From: Parapristionchus giblindavisi | Lineage: Eukaryota > Nematoda > Chromadorea > Rhabditida > Diplogasteridae | Reading direction: 5' to 3' | NCBI GenBank assembly: GCA_943737045.1 | Contig: CALSFV010000447.1 | Location: 1-64,000, forward strand | DNA length: 64,000 nucleotides | Part shown: one piece after another, positions 13,501 to 24,446 of the stretch | How the letters are laid out: each line of letters begins with the position of its first letter | Position numbering within the stretch: the stretch's first letter is position 1 | Made by a program: the position numbers and the translations under genes | The notes under the pieces: generated by a model | The model's database searches: none | What the model saw: the letters and a program-made list of their open reading frames with translations, nothing else | What the model was told of the DNA's origin: nothing

Positions 13501-16018
13501 GTAAATAAATAATCAAAACAAAAATACAATACCTGATCACTATCATGATCTTCCTCTTCATCATCACTTGCCCTTCTTCTTCTCCCTACTCCTTTCAATA
13601 CAACTTCCTCTTCATCTTCATCTTCCGTCTTCTTTCCCTTATCCAATAGATATAGAAGGATATCATTCACCAGACTGATCAACACAGATGATAGTGACGC
13701 TGAAAATCAATAAACCATAATATAGTAATCCAATCGGCCAATCATACTCAATCAATTACAGTAATCCAATTAATCAATAAATACGCTATGCAATTTCAAA
13801 AAAAAACTTACGCTGTGCAATTTCCACAACGAGCGAGATACAATGGAGTTGCATCAATCGATCTTCCTTATGCGCCTCTTCATTTCCTATAGAGATTAGA
13901 AATCAATCGATAATATTTATCATAAAACTTTAACACAATCGCAAATTGATGCTGTGAATTATGACGGGGTAGTTCATAGATCATGATAGATCGATACTAT
14001 TGAATCAATAGGTGGGCACGCTAGGGGAAAGGTTGTGCGCAAACCGGAGAACGTTGAGGCAAGGCTGTGCACATGGCTATGCCAAAAAAATTTGGTGCAA
14101 ATTCCAATGAAGATTTTACAGTTTTCGCGATGCAAGGCTATGCGCAATGTCCCGATGAGAAGGCGAGGCTATGCGCGAACAAATTCGTTTTCACGCCCCC
14201 ACCTATGATATTGATTGGTAATTTCAATCGAATACCATACCAGACTTCAGCTCCTCCAATTCCTCCTTGAACGATTCTCTCCATTCCGTAGCAGCGAATG
14301 TGAGCTTCTCTACTCTACAACATCAAGAATAATCAAAATAAACACATTTCACGAAACATCTACAGAATTCATGGTAGTGAAATGTATGACTCACGCTTCA
14401 ATTGAGCTCATCTTTGATGAGATTGCCGCTTGGAGCAGCACAGCAAATACTGATGATGAAGTCATCTGAAAGAATTTTTTAAAGTACTGTAATTTATTTT
14501 AAATATTGAATTAATTATTGACCTTTTGTAATCTTCCTTCCAGATTGGTTCGTGTTGCATTGAAATAACTCTTTGAGAGCATGGCTTCGAGTAGAACACG
14601 GATTGCAGGAAGAGGATCCTGAATGGAATGAGAGATTACTGTATGTCAGTGAGAACGCATAAATCAAAAAATCGCTCTAATCAAATGACGCATCGCTACA
14701 ATTTCAACTACTTTCAACTAATTTCGACTAATATAAACTAATTTCGCTACTACAATCTAACGCATCGCTACAATTTCCTGAACCTACGCCATCATATAAA
14801 TGTGTATTACTTTTTTACTTAAAAATGTACCCTGACATCACAATGCTAAGTCGTAAATCAAGACATAGGCATGTGTACCTAAGATAACTCATACTGTAAA
14901 TATCGATTTATCGATTACCGTACCATAGTAAGTGATAATTGATTAAGAGGGCGTCCTTGTTCCGGATCATTCATGAGTGCGCGGGTGTAATATTGACGAG
15001 CGAGTGAGAGGGACGATGGAGTCTGCTGATATCTGTAAACAAATTCAAATCATAGTATGATGATTATCATACGATAAACGTATATGGCAAATAGTGATTC
15101 CCGACTTTTACTAGTAACTTCCTTAATTGTCGACTACTCATGGATCTTTTTTCTTTGATTATTACATGATAAATCGATCAATAAATCCGTTCTACCGTAC
15201 CTTTGTAGATCTCCAACATAGATATAGATAGAGGGTGATGGTGGAAAGAGAAGGAGTTCTCCTATGAGTGTACATAGAGCCAGACGAAGATAATCATCCA
15301 TCTGAATGAATCAGCATATATACCAGGGCTTTGATTTCCGATTTTTCGAAAATATTTTTCCAAACAGCCTGACACATACTATATCATTCAGTTTGTCAAG
15401 TGGTTCTCTTTATTCCTCGTATATTCTCTGATAAGGATATCAAATCATTGGCAGGTGAAAGAACTCAAGGTCGAAGAAAAAAGTTCTTCATCATTCATTT
15501 GCATAACCTCATAATGCGAAGATTTACCCACCATATACGCCTCATTTTTAGTCACTTGAAAATCGACACAACAGATAAAAATAACGGCGATGGTACCGAA
15601 ACTTTATGTTCTCTATACCACTTGATTGCATCTTCAATTCACACTCTGAGCCGAAACATAACAATAACAAGTTGACTCTCTCAGATCAATACTCACAATC
15701 GGAATTAATTGAAGTGAGAATAAAGATCAACCTACTTCTCTACTCTTCGCAACAGGATAGTACGCCAGTTGCCACATCGCTTCCAATGCTTCCTCACGAC
15801 CTTCTTCAAGTTCCTCTACCGTACTCCGAAGTCTACAACCACCATAATTCACGATGAATGTCACAATAAATCAATAACTCCATTAGTAATCAAACATAAA
15901 TAGATTTATATTTCCATAATTCTGACTTAGCCCGCATCGCTGCAGCTTTGGTTGATGTGACACCCTCCTCTTGGTACAGCTTTCTAACTGCATGACCATA
16001 CTTGCGCACCTTGTCCAT
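7561..16018 (-). CDS. smg-5: SMG-5-like nonsense-mediated mRNA decay factor
   Basis: Minus-strand gene of about 21 exons. N-terminal exons: 15927-16018 (start MDKVRKYGHAVRKLYQEEG), 15736-15832, 15201-15301, 14924-15032, 14523-14618, 14395-14465, 14241-14314, 13812-13886, 13533-13699, 13361-13426, 13026-13082, 12919-12982, 12813-12868, about 11965-12090. C-terminal exons: 8967-9107, 8726-8785, 8174-8263, 7939-8008, 7767-7840, 7561-7632. The exon or exons at about 11650-11800 are uncertain. The 14-3-3-like/TPR part shows ARQYYTRALMNDPEQGRPLNQLS, the EST1/SMG5-7 signature. An acidic/basic linker follows (KKTEDEDEEE, RRRRASDDEEED). The C-terminus (HLVWFMPASELAEL, AARDALRFIELEQHSRVRV) resembles the degenerate PIN domain of SMG5. 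The short length (about 560 aa) fits nematode SMG-5 rather than the ~1000-aa vertebrate protein. SMG5 recruits phosphatase and decay factors to phosphorylated UPF1. SMG-7 is the main alternative. Confidence 0.82.
9553..9627 (+). repeat. tRNA-like module (SINE-like), left arm
   Basis: Pol III-type A-box TGGCGCAGTGG and B-box GGGTTCGATCCC at tRNA-like spacing, with a plausible T-arm (GCGGG, TTCGATC, CCTGC). The acceptor strands do not pair, so this is not a functional tRNA gene. The mirror copy is at about 11170-11246 on the other strand. Confidence 0.65.
9814..9895 (-). repeat. LINE 3'-tail fragment
   Basis: Reverse complement of the 3' untranslated tail of the LINE at 35.9-37.35 kb. The shared block runs from TACTTTATGCGGTGCGAAAG to GGAGTACGCATAAA and matches 37265-37345 almost base for base. 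It lies in the loop of the 9.3-11.5 kb element. Confidence 0.85.
12166..12296. mobile_element. degenerate hAT-like MITE family 2
   Basis: Recognisable by the GGCTGTGCGCAAA and GCATGGTTACGCG blocks and by the right terminus (CATGCGCCCAACTATG), shared with the copies at 14007 and 20043. The left terminus is lost. It lies in an smg-5 intron. Confidence 0.6.
12507..12709. mobile_element. hAT-like MITE family 1, copy 2
   Basis: A 203-bp copy, inverse to 1411-1614, with the same CATAGGTCGAA ends. It is flanked by its own perfect 8-bp duplication ATCACGGC (12499-12506 and 12710-12717). It sits in the smg-5 intron between the exons at 12813 and 12090. Confidence 0.9.
14007..14207. mobile_element. 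hAT-like MITE family 2 in smg-5 intron
   Basis: About 200 bp with ends (A/C)ATAGGTGGGCACG and CATAGGTGGGGGCG (reverse complement of the right end). It holds repeated GGCTGTGC-CA / GGCTATGCGC blocks. The target duplication is not clean (attgaatc against atattgat). It is the same family as the copy that split an exon at 20043-20235. Confidence 0.78.
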
Positions 16019-16364
16019 ACAACAAACAGCGCGCGATTCAAACTAAACGATCAATCAATTGATAATATTCATGATTATTGATCGATTAAAATGAAGAGGT
16101 ACTGTAAGATTCAGACCACAACTGAAACACAACAACACTAAAAAAGACTAGAGAACAGAAAGGAAATAAGCTTTATCTGACTGGCAAACGGGTCTATAAT
16201 GAACAAGGGCACTTGAATATAACTGGACTTTTGTTATTACAACCATGCAATTATAAAACAAAACATACAAAGAATAAAAACAATGAAAATAGGAGAAAGA
16301 ATACTTGAGAAACATATCGCAGGTCTCTTTTGTGAACGTAATATTGAATCATAGGATATCGTTC

Positions 16365-17129
16365 CTAATTAAACATCATTTTAGTTCCTTTGTATAGAAT
16401 GTAGACGATGCAGCCGACAACAGCCGGAATGACAAAGTTTGTCCATGTTGGAGAGGTCATGATTTCCTTGAATGAAGTCGATGAGGACGAGGTGGTTACG
16501 GCTTTGGGAGCGGACGATTTCTGGAAAAGAATAATGAAATTTACAATATCGAAAGTGCACGTAAATATAACACCGCATCAGATTCCCATTCGTGAGGTGT
16601 TTCACAATTACTCAGACTTGAATAATTTCTCCATGAGTTAATGAGTCATACTTCCTTTTATTTACTAAACCTCACGTATGAAAGAATGTTGCGAAGCGGA
16701 GTTTATTTTTCGCTTCTGTTCTTTTTTAGAGAAAACAATAAGATACCTTAACGGGGGCGTTCAGTCTTCCGATAGCATACTCTTTCGCCATTTCCTTAGC
16801 GTCAGCTGAGTGTCCTACATCGTTGAAAGACTCGGTCGCATCCTGTAAATCGATAAATTTGAACTATTCTTCTAGTTGTATATGTTGTGAATGAATATCA
16901 GAAGCATTACAGACATGTGATTAGATTTGACATAATGTGATTAAGACTAAAAATGACTGAATACCTTTCCAGCCTGTTCTAGGAGTACTTGTTCACCTCC
17001 TGGATGTTCCTCGGCAAATTTGGTGAGATCGTAAACAATGCCATCGATGACACACCACAGAGATTGAGCATCAGCATGATTGGCAACCTCAGCCTCATTC
17101 ATCTCAGGCAGACTATCAAGGGCGACCAT
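16365..17129 (-). CDS. cytochrome b5
   Basis: Three exons (16965-17129, 16747-16842, 16365-16520) encode 138 aa, the usual length of membrane-anchored cytochrome b5. The haem-binding domain is clear: LWCVIDGIVYDLTKFAEEHPGGE with the HPGG histidine ligand at about residue 42, and the second ligand in DVGHSADAKEMA. A Ser-rich linker (TTSSSSTSF) leads to a C-terminal hydrophobic anchor (TNFVIPAVVGCIVYILYKG), so it is a tail-anchored ER or outer-mitochondrial protein that passes electrons to desaturases and similar enzymes. The acceptor attcag lies 11 nt before the ATG, a likely trans-splice site. It is transcribed away from the RG-protein gene. No defect seen. Confidence 0.95.
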
Positions 17130-18168
17130 GGTGGTATACTGAATGAGAGATTGAATAGACAGACATAGAGATATGGGCGTGTGCGAATAGTGCGATCCAA
17201 ATGACAAGCAATGAGGGGAGGGCAAGTGTCAGAGTTCACTAAAACAAATACCACTACCACACACAGTAGACGAAGGGAATGAATAAGAAAAAGGAATGAT
17301 TAAGGAGGCTGTCTAGCGAGTACTCGAAAAGGAAGTCAAAGAGAAACACTTGAAAGCATCACAGATTGAAGATCATTATGATGTTCCGTGTGTCCAGTTT
17401 TACTTTCTTTATAAATACCATCACTCATGATGTTAATGTCAATACTTACGAACAAGATTACAAAAGAAAGAAAATCGAGGAAGTAAGAAGATTAGCCAAA
17501 ATTTCAATCAGAAGACTATTTGCTTCTAAATAAGAATGATTTCATAGCACATTGATTGCAGAACCAGATTCTAATTCTGAACAGACAAAGGAGCAAAAGT
17601 AACAAATAGAAATGGAAAAACCTTGGGAAGCTGGTATCCCAGTTTCCCAAATTCTCATGGTTCCCGAAAATTTCAAATGAGTGAGCTTTTGCCGCGCAAC
17701 ATTAAGCACGAGGGTGCATGACATAACAATGTATCTGCGCGGCAAGTATCTCGTTAGCGCATGCATTTTACGTTGAAGCGCTTCGGGGGCGGGGGCGGCT
17801 GCACCGACCCACATGTCCAAAAAATGGCGAATAAGCAAAGATAAATACAGGAAGTCTATTTGGAAACGAGATGAGCCAGCTAATTTGAGCGTAATATCAG
17901 GGGAAAATTACCGAAATCAGGGAAAAAACTTGACAATCAGGCAAAATTTGAATTCCTGAATCACGTCACACACCTTTCTACTGTAGAATTTCAATCCCTG
18001 AATCACGTCTCGAATACTTTTGTAAGTTGAATAGTCCAACTCTCTGGCACTTTGCCAAATTTTGTTGAAAAACTATTTAACATGCTTTTTCCTCATTTAA
18101 ATGGTTTTATTTATAATACTCTTTATTTTTCAGTTGCCTACCAATAATCCGTTCATCTTTTCCTTGTA
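17130..18168. promoter_or_regulatory. divergent intergenic region
   Basis: About 1 kb between the head-to-head cytochrome b5 and RG-protein genes, so both promoters should lie here. It contains a GC-rich patch at 17690-17820. A tttttcag trans-splice acceptor lies at 18126-18133, ahead of the RG-protein start. No core promoter motif was identified. Confidence 0.45.
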
Positions 18169-20504
18169 ATGAAAGGCCATTCAACTCCAACCTCGTCGGT
18201 ATGGTGTTTAAATGTAGTTTTTTATTATCTATTGAGCTGTTAAATTATTGCATCTATTCTCAGAATTATCGTAAGAGGCGAATTTGGTCTGAAGAGGAAG
18301 CAGCCTCCGCAGCTGGTCTGATGGATATCAGAGTGGATGAATATAATGTTGAATATAATGTGAGTATGATCTGTCATTATTTCTTTTCCAGTTTTCTGAT
18401 GTTATTATTCAGCTTGGCCTGTTTGGTTCGTCGTCGTTGATTGGATCCCCGGAGATGTCTTCTCAACAGGTAGATATTGTAATTATATTACTGCGAAATA
18501 TGTTCACATATGGTACTCAATCCATACTTTACAGTCTATCCAAGAGAGGAGTGCGTGCAGCACGTCTGCTAGCTCCGCCCAGAAGACTACTACAGCGCCC
18601 TCGTTTCCGTCCGTGCCCAAAGTCCCGCCACCTCCGTCAGAGAACATTTGGGAGAAGAGGAAGGAGGAAGGCGCGAATGCGGAGAGGGATAGGTGAGTGT
18701 ATGGGATGGTTTAATGATTGAACAGTTGAACAATAGTAATCAACCTTGTATTTTCTGGTTTCAAACTATTTTGATATACACTTAGGCTTTGTTCACTTGT
18801 TGGCGTTTCATTTTTCTTTAGAAAAAATAAAAATACCATTTGATTCTGTCTATAGTGTACAGTGTAGACTCTACAATCGGTGAATTCTTTTGGTGATATT
18901 TTTATTTAAAAAAAAATGTTTTTAATTGATATCTTTGTTTTAGAGCAGCCACGCGTGGCCATCGATCGATACACGACGACGCGATTCAACAGCACTTCTC
19001 CAGTGTCGCCGAAGCTGCAACCATGCGAGTCGATAAGGTGAGTAGATACTGTAACGGTACTGTTTCTCGAGTACGGTAGCTTGAATATTTGAAGGATACT
19101 GTAGACTGAAGGTTGATGGTTCCTGTACTTTGAAATATTGTAGCCTGCCCTGAATCAAGAAGGATCTATCTCATTTTTTTTGCTTTTCTGAAGACCCTGT
19201 AATTGTTTGAAGCGTCTTGTTGTTACCTATTTCATTCGTAATTTACGCTCTTTAGGACTCCACTCGCAAGCCTGCCGATGTGGACTTTACACGCGTCGCG
19301 CTGCATGCGCGTCGCGCTCCGATCGTGAACGATGTCCACGCGCTCCAGGAGACGGAGGGCGAGGATGCGGTGGCGCTGGTACGCCCGCGTCAACGACCCT
19401 CGAATATCTCACGCGGAATCGATGAAGGCTATCGGCAGCAGAGAGATTATGAGCAGAGGCCTGATTACGGTAGGTTGTCATCTCTATTAGAAGAACCTTT
19501 TGGAGGCTTGAAAGGAAGGCCAATGGTCTGTTCATGTCGCGCACTATTTCTTTTCGTTGTGATATGTGGCAGCGAGAGATAATAGTGCGTTCAAAGGCAC
19601 ACCTCGAGCTAATTTGAAACTCCGCTCTGGCAATGGTCTCTCGCTTTTTTTACCTACAAGAGAGTGTTACCAGAGCGGAGAGTAGAATTACCTCGGGGAG
19701 TTCCTTTGATAATGAGAGATCACAGCAAAGGATGGTTTCTTGCTTTTGCAATTTTAAAATGCATCATATTGTTAAATGCACATTGCTAAAAAGTACTTTG
19801 ATTATTTAACGTATTCCTTACAGATGGATATCAGCATCGCTCGTACGACGACCGCGCGCAGCGCGGTAACCGCCGTTACGAGCCGCGTCGCGGCGGCGAC
19901 GGCGATTACGGTAGAGATGGAGACTATGACCGTGCACCGAGAGACCGTGACTACCGTAGTACCACCGATCGAGACTATGGATATGAGAAGGTAGAGGCGG
20001 CCGTCGACGAAGACTACAACGGTGGTCCTCGTGAGTACTACACATAGGTGGGCGCGTGAAAACGAATTCGTTTTGCGCACAGCCTTTCCTTCCGTTGCAG
20101 GGCCTTGCGCATAGCCTTGCCTAGCGAAAATCGGAATATTTCCAGTGAAATCTGCTAAAAAATGGCCATGCACATAGCCTTGCCTTACAATTCCCCGGTT
20201 TGCGCACAGCCTTTCCCCCAGCGTGCCCATCTATGGTACTACAACTCTCGCGATGGCGGACGCGGATCCTCACGCGGACAACGCGGTTCGGGCGGCTACA
20301 GTCCTCGCAGCGGACGCGGAGGTTATGAGCGGCCCGTGCAGTCAAGATACGATGACAGGAGGAGAATGAGAGGGTGAGTGCAACTTTAAATTTTCTATGT
20401 TTTCACGCATAGACATTTGTTTGTTGCACCGTCAAACATGTCTTTATTATTTCACATTATGTTGCAGAACCGATGTCGTCCTGAATCCGCGCACGTGTCG
20501 TTGA
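18169..20504 (+). CDS. RG/RGG-rich protein, unrecognised; exon split by a MITE
   Basis: Exons 18169-18198, 18264-18359, 18413-18469, 18535-18692, 18944-19037, 19256-19469, 19824-20030, 20178-20373 and 20468-20504 give 362 aa with consistent phases. The N-terminus (NYRKRRIWSEEEAASAAG) is followed by Ser/Pro-rich sequence ending in VPPPPSENIWEKRKEE. The C-terminal third is rich in Arg, Gly, Asp and Tyr (GNRRYEPRRGGDGDYGRDGD; GGRGSSRGQRGSGGYSPRSG), typical of RNA-binding or condensate proteins. A relation to eIF4B- or PRRC2-type proteins is possible but not shown. The exon boundary at 20030/20178 is created by a MITE: without it, the reading is continuous as GGPREYYNSRDGG. With the in-frame acceptor at 20177, about 19 MITE-derived residues are inserted. 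Confidence 0.75.
20043..20235. mobile_element. hAT-like MITE family 2 inserted in a coding exon
   Basis: A 193-bp element with ends CATAGGTGGGCGCG / CATAGATGGGCACG and a perfect 8-bp target duplication GTACTACA (20035-20042 and 20236-20243). Both flanks are coding sequence of the RG-rich protein. It carries an in-frame stop at its left end, so a functional transcript must splice it out or skip it. Confidence 0.92.
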
Positions 20505-20859
20505 CTTTGTTGCTTTCACCGCCAGTATATCTTCCTTTATATAATACATGGGCCAATTATTGTTCGTTCGAGTTTGGATCTGCCCCTCAACTGTTTGTGA
20601 TGTTGATGCCAAACGTTGGGCGGGGAGGTTCGGGCTTGCTCATTCATATATAATGAATAAAGCTACTTACGTAGTATACACCTGATTAGCTCTTTTATTT
20701 CAATTTTGTTTCAATCTTACTTGAATAACATCCTTTTTTTTTTAAATAACTAGTGATCAGATTTCCTTAATAAAATTTTATTTGTTTCTGTCCTTTGTGT
20801 GTTAACCCATACGGAAGAAACGACTGAGATAAGTTGGAGAAAGATGGAAAATTGGATGA
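20505..20859. other. 3' end of RG gene and spacer
   Basis: Holds an AATAAA signal at about 20655, about 150 nt after the stop codon of the RG-protein gene. Otherwise AT-rich with no gene seen. Confidence 0.5.
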
Positions 20860-21915
20860 CGCAGAAAAAGCAGAATATACGAATACACGCACACCGCAAG
20901 ATACTGTAATCACAAGACACGGGGTTACTGTAGTCATACAGATTACTGTAGACTACAAGACACAGGGTTACTGTAGCCGGACATAATACTGTACACGGTT
21001 ATGTAATGGATTACTGTAGCCGGAAAGAATGCTGTAGACTACAAAACACAGGGATGCTGTAGCCGGAAAGAATGCTGTAGACTACAAAACACAGGGTTAC
21101 TGTAGCCATACAGAATACTATAGATTACATGACACAGGGTTACTGTAGCCGGACATAATACTGTACACGGTTATGTAATGGATTACTGTAGCCGGAAAGA
21201 ATGTTGTAGACTACAAAACACCGGGTTACTGTAGCCGGACAGAATAAAGTGCACCACAAGATACTGCGTTACTATAGTTCAAATATTTACGGTGAACTGT
21301 ATAATTGCAGTCGGCTGGTGAGTTTCTCATAGCGTGCAAGAAGAGAAAGGGAGAAACGTACTGCACAGTTGACATATATAAAAACTAATTTATTCATTTT
21401 AGATAACTCGAGCGTACTCACGATATCTACAATATTCTGTCCGTCTACAGTAACCCATTACATTACCATATACAGTATTCTATCCGGCTACAGTAACCCT
21501 GTGTCTTGTAGTCTACAGCATTCTGTCCATCTACAGTAACCCATTACATAACCGTGTACAGTATTCTGTTCGTCTACAGTAACCCATTACATAACCGTGT
21601 ACAACATACTGTCTGTCTTCAGTAACCCATTACATTACCATATACAGTATTCTGTCCAGCTACAATAACCCTGTGCCGTATAGTCTACAGTATTCTGTCC
21701 GTCTACAGTAACCCATTACATTACCATATACAGTATTCTATTCGGCTACAGTAACCCTGGGTCTTGTAGTCTACAGTATTCTGTCCGTCTACAGTAACCC
21801 ATTACATTACCATATACAGTATTCTATTCGGCTACAGTAACCCTGGGTCTTGTAGTCTACAGTATTATGTCCGTCTACAGTAACCCTGTGTCTTGTAGTC
21901 TACAGTATTCTGTAT
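20860..21915. repeat. palindromic CTACAGTA satellite
   Basis: The left half (20875-21260) repeats units such as GGTTACTGTAGCCGGACA and ACTGTAGACTACAAGACAC. The right half (21425-21915) repeats the same units in reverse complement (CTACAGTAACCCATTACAT, GTCTACAGTATTCTGTCC). Unit spacing is irregular (about 50-80 bp). The unrelated middle segment is about 160 bp, so the whole locus could form a hairpin. Short TACTGTAG copies are scattered through the rest of the window. Confidence 0.85.
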
Positions 21916-22530
21916 TATAAACTCTATCCATTGTGTTATAAACATTTCGTATACCTATCATGATTGTTCCCTTTATTGTTCGTAAATTCGCATTATCTAA
22001 TATATATCCTCCCCTCTTCGTGTTGTTAGCCTAATCAGTTCCGCTTTATGAATTATGAAGTACTATTCGAAGTCTAATCAAGATGTTTATATATAATTGA
22101 CAGTTAATTGCAGATATTTATTATGTTTTGTATTAATATACTTTAAAATAAACATTTCACTAATTAATTGGTACGAGCAAATAAAATTTCCGACTTGTAT
22201 TATTTACCAATCCAAAATCGTGAGCACTAAACGCAGTAAGTCAGCCAAAAATTAGCCACCCTCTCATAGTTATACGGTCGGCTTTCCCGCCCCCGTTCAA
22301 TTGAAGCTTGAAGTGCTTTGTTTCTGGTATTGTTTCATTCTTTAATTTGTCGTTTTCTTAATATTCTTCGTGATAAATCACATGTCTATGTTATATCTGG
22401 ACTATTCAGTCTATCTTGAGAAGAAGCGTAATCTTTGGTAGATTCAATCCTGTTTTTCTCTCAATAAATCACGTTTGTTCGAATTACTTAGTTGTTGTCG
22501 TTAATTATTTTCTCATAATGATCTTACCAG
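21916..22530. other. AT-rich intergenic region upstream of NDUFS4
   Basis: Unique AT-rich sequence without a gene. It should contain the promoter of NDUFS4 (and SS18 if the two are an operon). The acceptor taccag abuts the NDUFS4 start codon. Confidence 0.45.
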
Positions 22531-24219
22531 ATGCTTCGGAGTGTGGCTCCTTTGGTGTGCCGTGTTCAGGCACGTGCAACCAGTGGCGTTCCCACCATCA
22601 GAGAATCTGATGCTAAGAGAAAGCCCATCGACGAGGTCCTCGGAACTGCTCAACCCAAGGTATGTCTTTTTATTCCTTGTCATAAGGACCCTCAAGTGAT
22701 TTTTGAATTGATTTTGAATTCCGTTTTTGTTATAATGGATTCCTACGGCATTCTGGAGCATTTTTACGTCAAAGAAAATTCAAGAACCAATGAAAAAACG
22801 GCGTATATATTGTTTTTGCTGGTTGGTATTTGGGTTCTGAACCACGGATCTCTTTATTGGGCTTTAGATTTGAGGGTCCCTACCTTGTCAAACCATTATC
22901 ATTAAGCTGCTCACTACTTCAACACTGTTAAACTGCGACGTTTTTACATGAAATTGTTTGCAGGTCGAAGCAATCAAGACAGTAGAGGAGTCAAACAAAG
23001 GTGTTGCTGGAGTTCCCGAAGAGCACACTTTTGCACGTACGGCCAGAATCTTTATGCCTGCCCGTGAAGCTACTCAGACTGCATGGAACAACACCAAGGT
23101 TTCATTTACGATTATTCCTTCATTCCTTCGAAATTTTAAATTGACTAAATGGTGGAGATCTTCTGCAGAGTGTCGTATAAAATACTTGACGATTGCTTAT
23201 CAGCTTTTCATTCAAAAAAGCAAATAAAATATCAATTAGGAGATCACTTATCTCACTTACAAATAAGTGATACTTTGAAAAAAATTGTATAATTGAATGA
23301 TATGATATTATGTGGATTTAAACTATCCATATTTTGAATCATCTATTATATATCATTGTTAAAGGCATGGAAGATAGAATTGGACAATCGTGGACGTTGG
23401 CATAACAATCTAATTGGATGGGCCAGCACGTTAGTCATATTTTCCAATTCTAATTGTGCTATACCGAATTTGCTCCTAGTATGTACATAGATGCATTAGA
23501 TTTTGTTCCTAACACTAATGTTCAACATAGTGCATTTCCTGAAACAAGGGGGAAAATCAAAATTTGCTCTTCACCACTTTGCTACACGAATCGATGGTTT
23601 GATAGGTTATCAGTGCATTCAGATAGGAAGCGAAAATAATTGTATTTCTTCGAAAAAGAGAATGTAAATTCTGACCATTCCCTTGTAACATTATTTTATT
23701 CAATTATGAGTAAACTTAATTCAGTGGTGATCCTCTGTCGAATGTTTCTATGCATATGAAGTTTTCTTCGAAGGAAGACGCCGTTGCATTCTGCGAGAAG
23801 AACAGTTGGAGCTATGAGATTGAGGTATGTATTCTTTTAATTTAATTATATTAATCTGTTTTTTTTTAAATTATCTGAAATATTCTCCCATTTCCAACGT
23901 AATTTTATGAGGTTAATATTTTATTTTATTATTTGTTTATATATTTGAAGAAAATGCTACCATTGTCTCTTTAAGAAATGAACTATTTTGTTGATCTCTG
24001 ATAACGAGAGAGCATGCATTTTTTTTAAATTTACAAAAACGAAATCGCCTATAAGCGACGGAAATTCATTTCCCTCCTCTCCTTTTCCAATGTGCTATAT
24101 TGCTATACTTGATGGAATAAATACAAATATTTCAGGAGGTACACGAACGTCAGATCAAGCCGAAGAGTTATGGATGGAACTATTCATGGAACAAACGCTG
24201 TCGTAACAGTACCAAGTAG
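22531..24219 (+). CDS. lpd-5: NADH dehydrogenase Fe-S protein 4 (NDUFS4), complex I
   Basis: Five exons (22531-22659, 22964-23098, 23365-23429, 23725-23824, 24136-24219) encode 170 aa, as expected for the NDUFS4 precursor. The N-terminus ([16 protein letters not shown]) looks like a mitochondrial presequence. The ETC complex I subunit domain shows [59 protein letters not shown] and the C-terminal [14 protein letters not shown]. This accessory subunit stabilises the N-module of complex I in the matrix. The C. elegans orthologue is named lpd-5. The AG acceptor is immediately before the ATG. The next gene starts 227 bp downstream on the same strand. An AATAAA lies at about 24296. Confidence 0.96.
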
Positions 24220-24446
24220 ATCAATCGAATCAATCGATAATGTAGCTCCGTCCCTTCTCAACGAGTGTTATTCTCTATTCAAGTGTATACTGACAAATAA
24301 AGTGTAGAGCAAGATAAAGTTAATTGAGAATGATCGGCTTGTCTGTTTCATGTTTCATTCAATGGTTATAGGCCATGACGAATATCTTTTATGATTTTCT
24401 GAATATCGTGATGTTGTGTGTATTAATTGGTGAAAACGTTTACAGT

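Noticed and set aside
15400..15675. Plus-strand ORFs near 15.4-15.86 kb
   Set aside because: They overlap smg-5 exons and an intron on the other strand; no splice pattern or family match.
17542..17838. 98-aa minus-strand ORF in the cytochrome b5 / RG-protein intergenic region
   Set aside because: No recognisable domain, mixed composition, no acceptor at the start; more likely chance in a GC-rich patch.
20860..21915. Possible CRISPR-like array (regularly recurring short repeats)
   Set aside because: The spacers are not unique, spacing is irregular, the units invert midway, and this is a eukaryotic genome.
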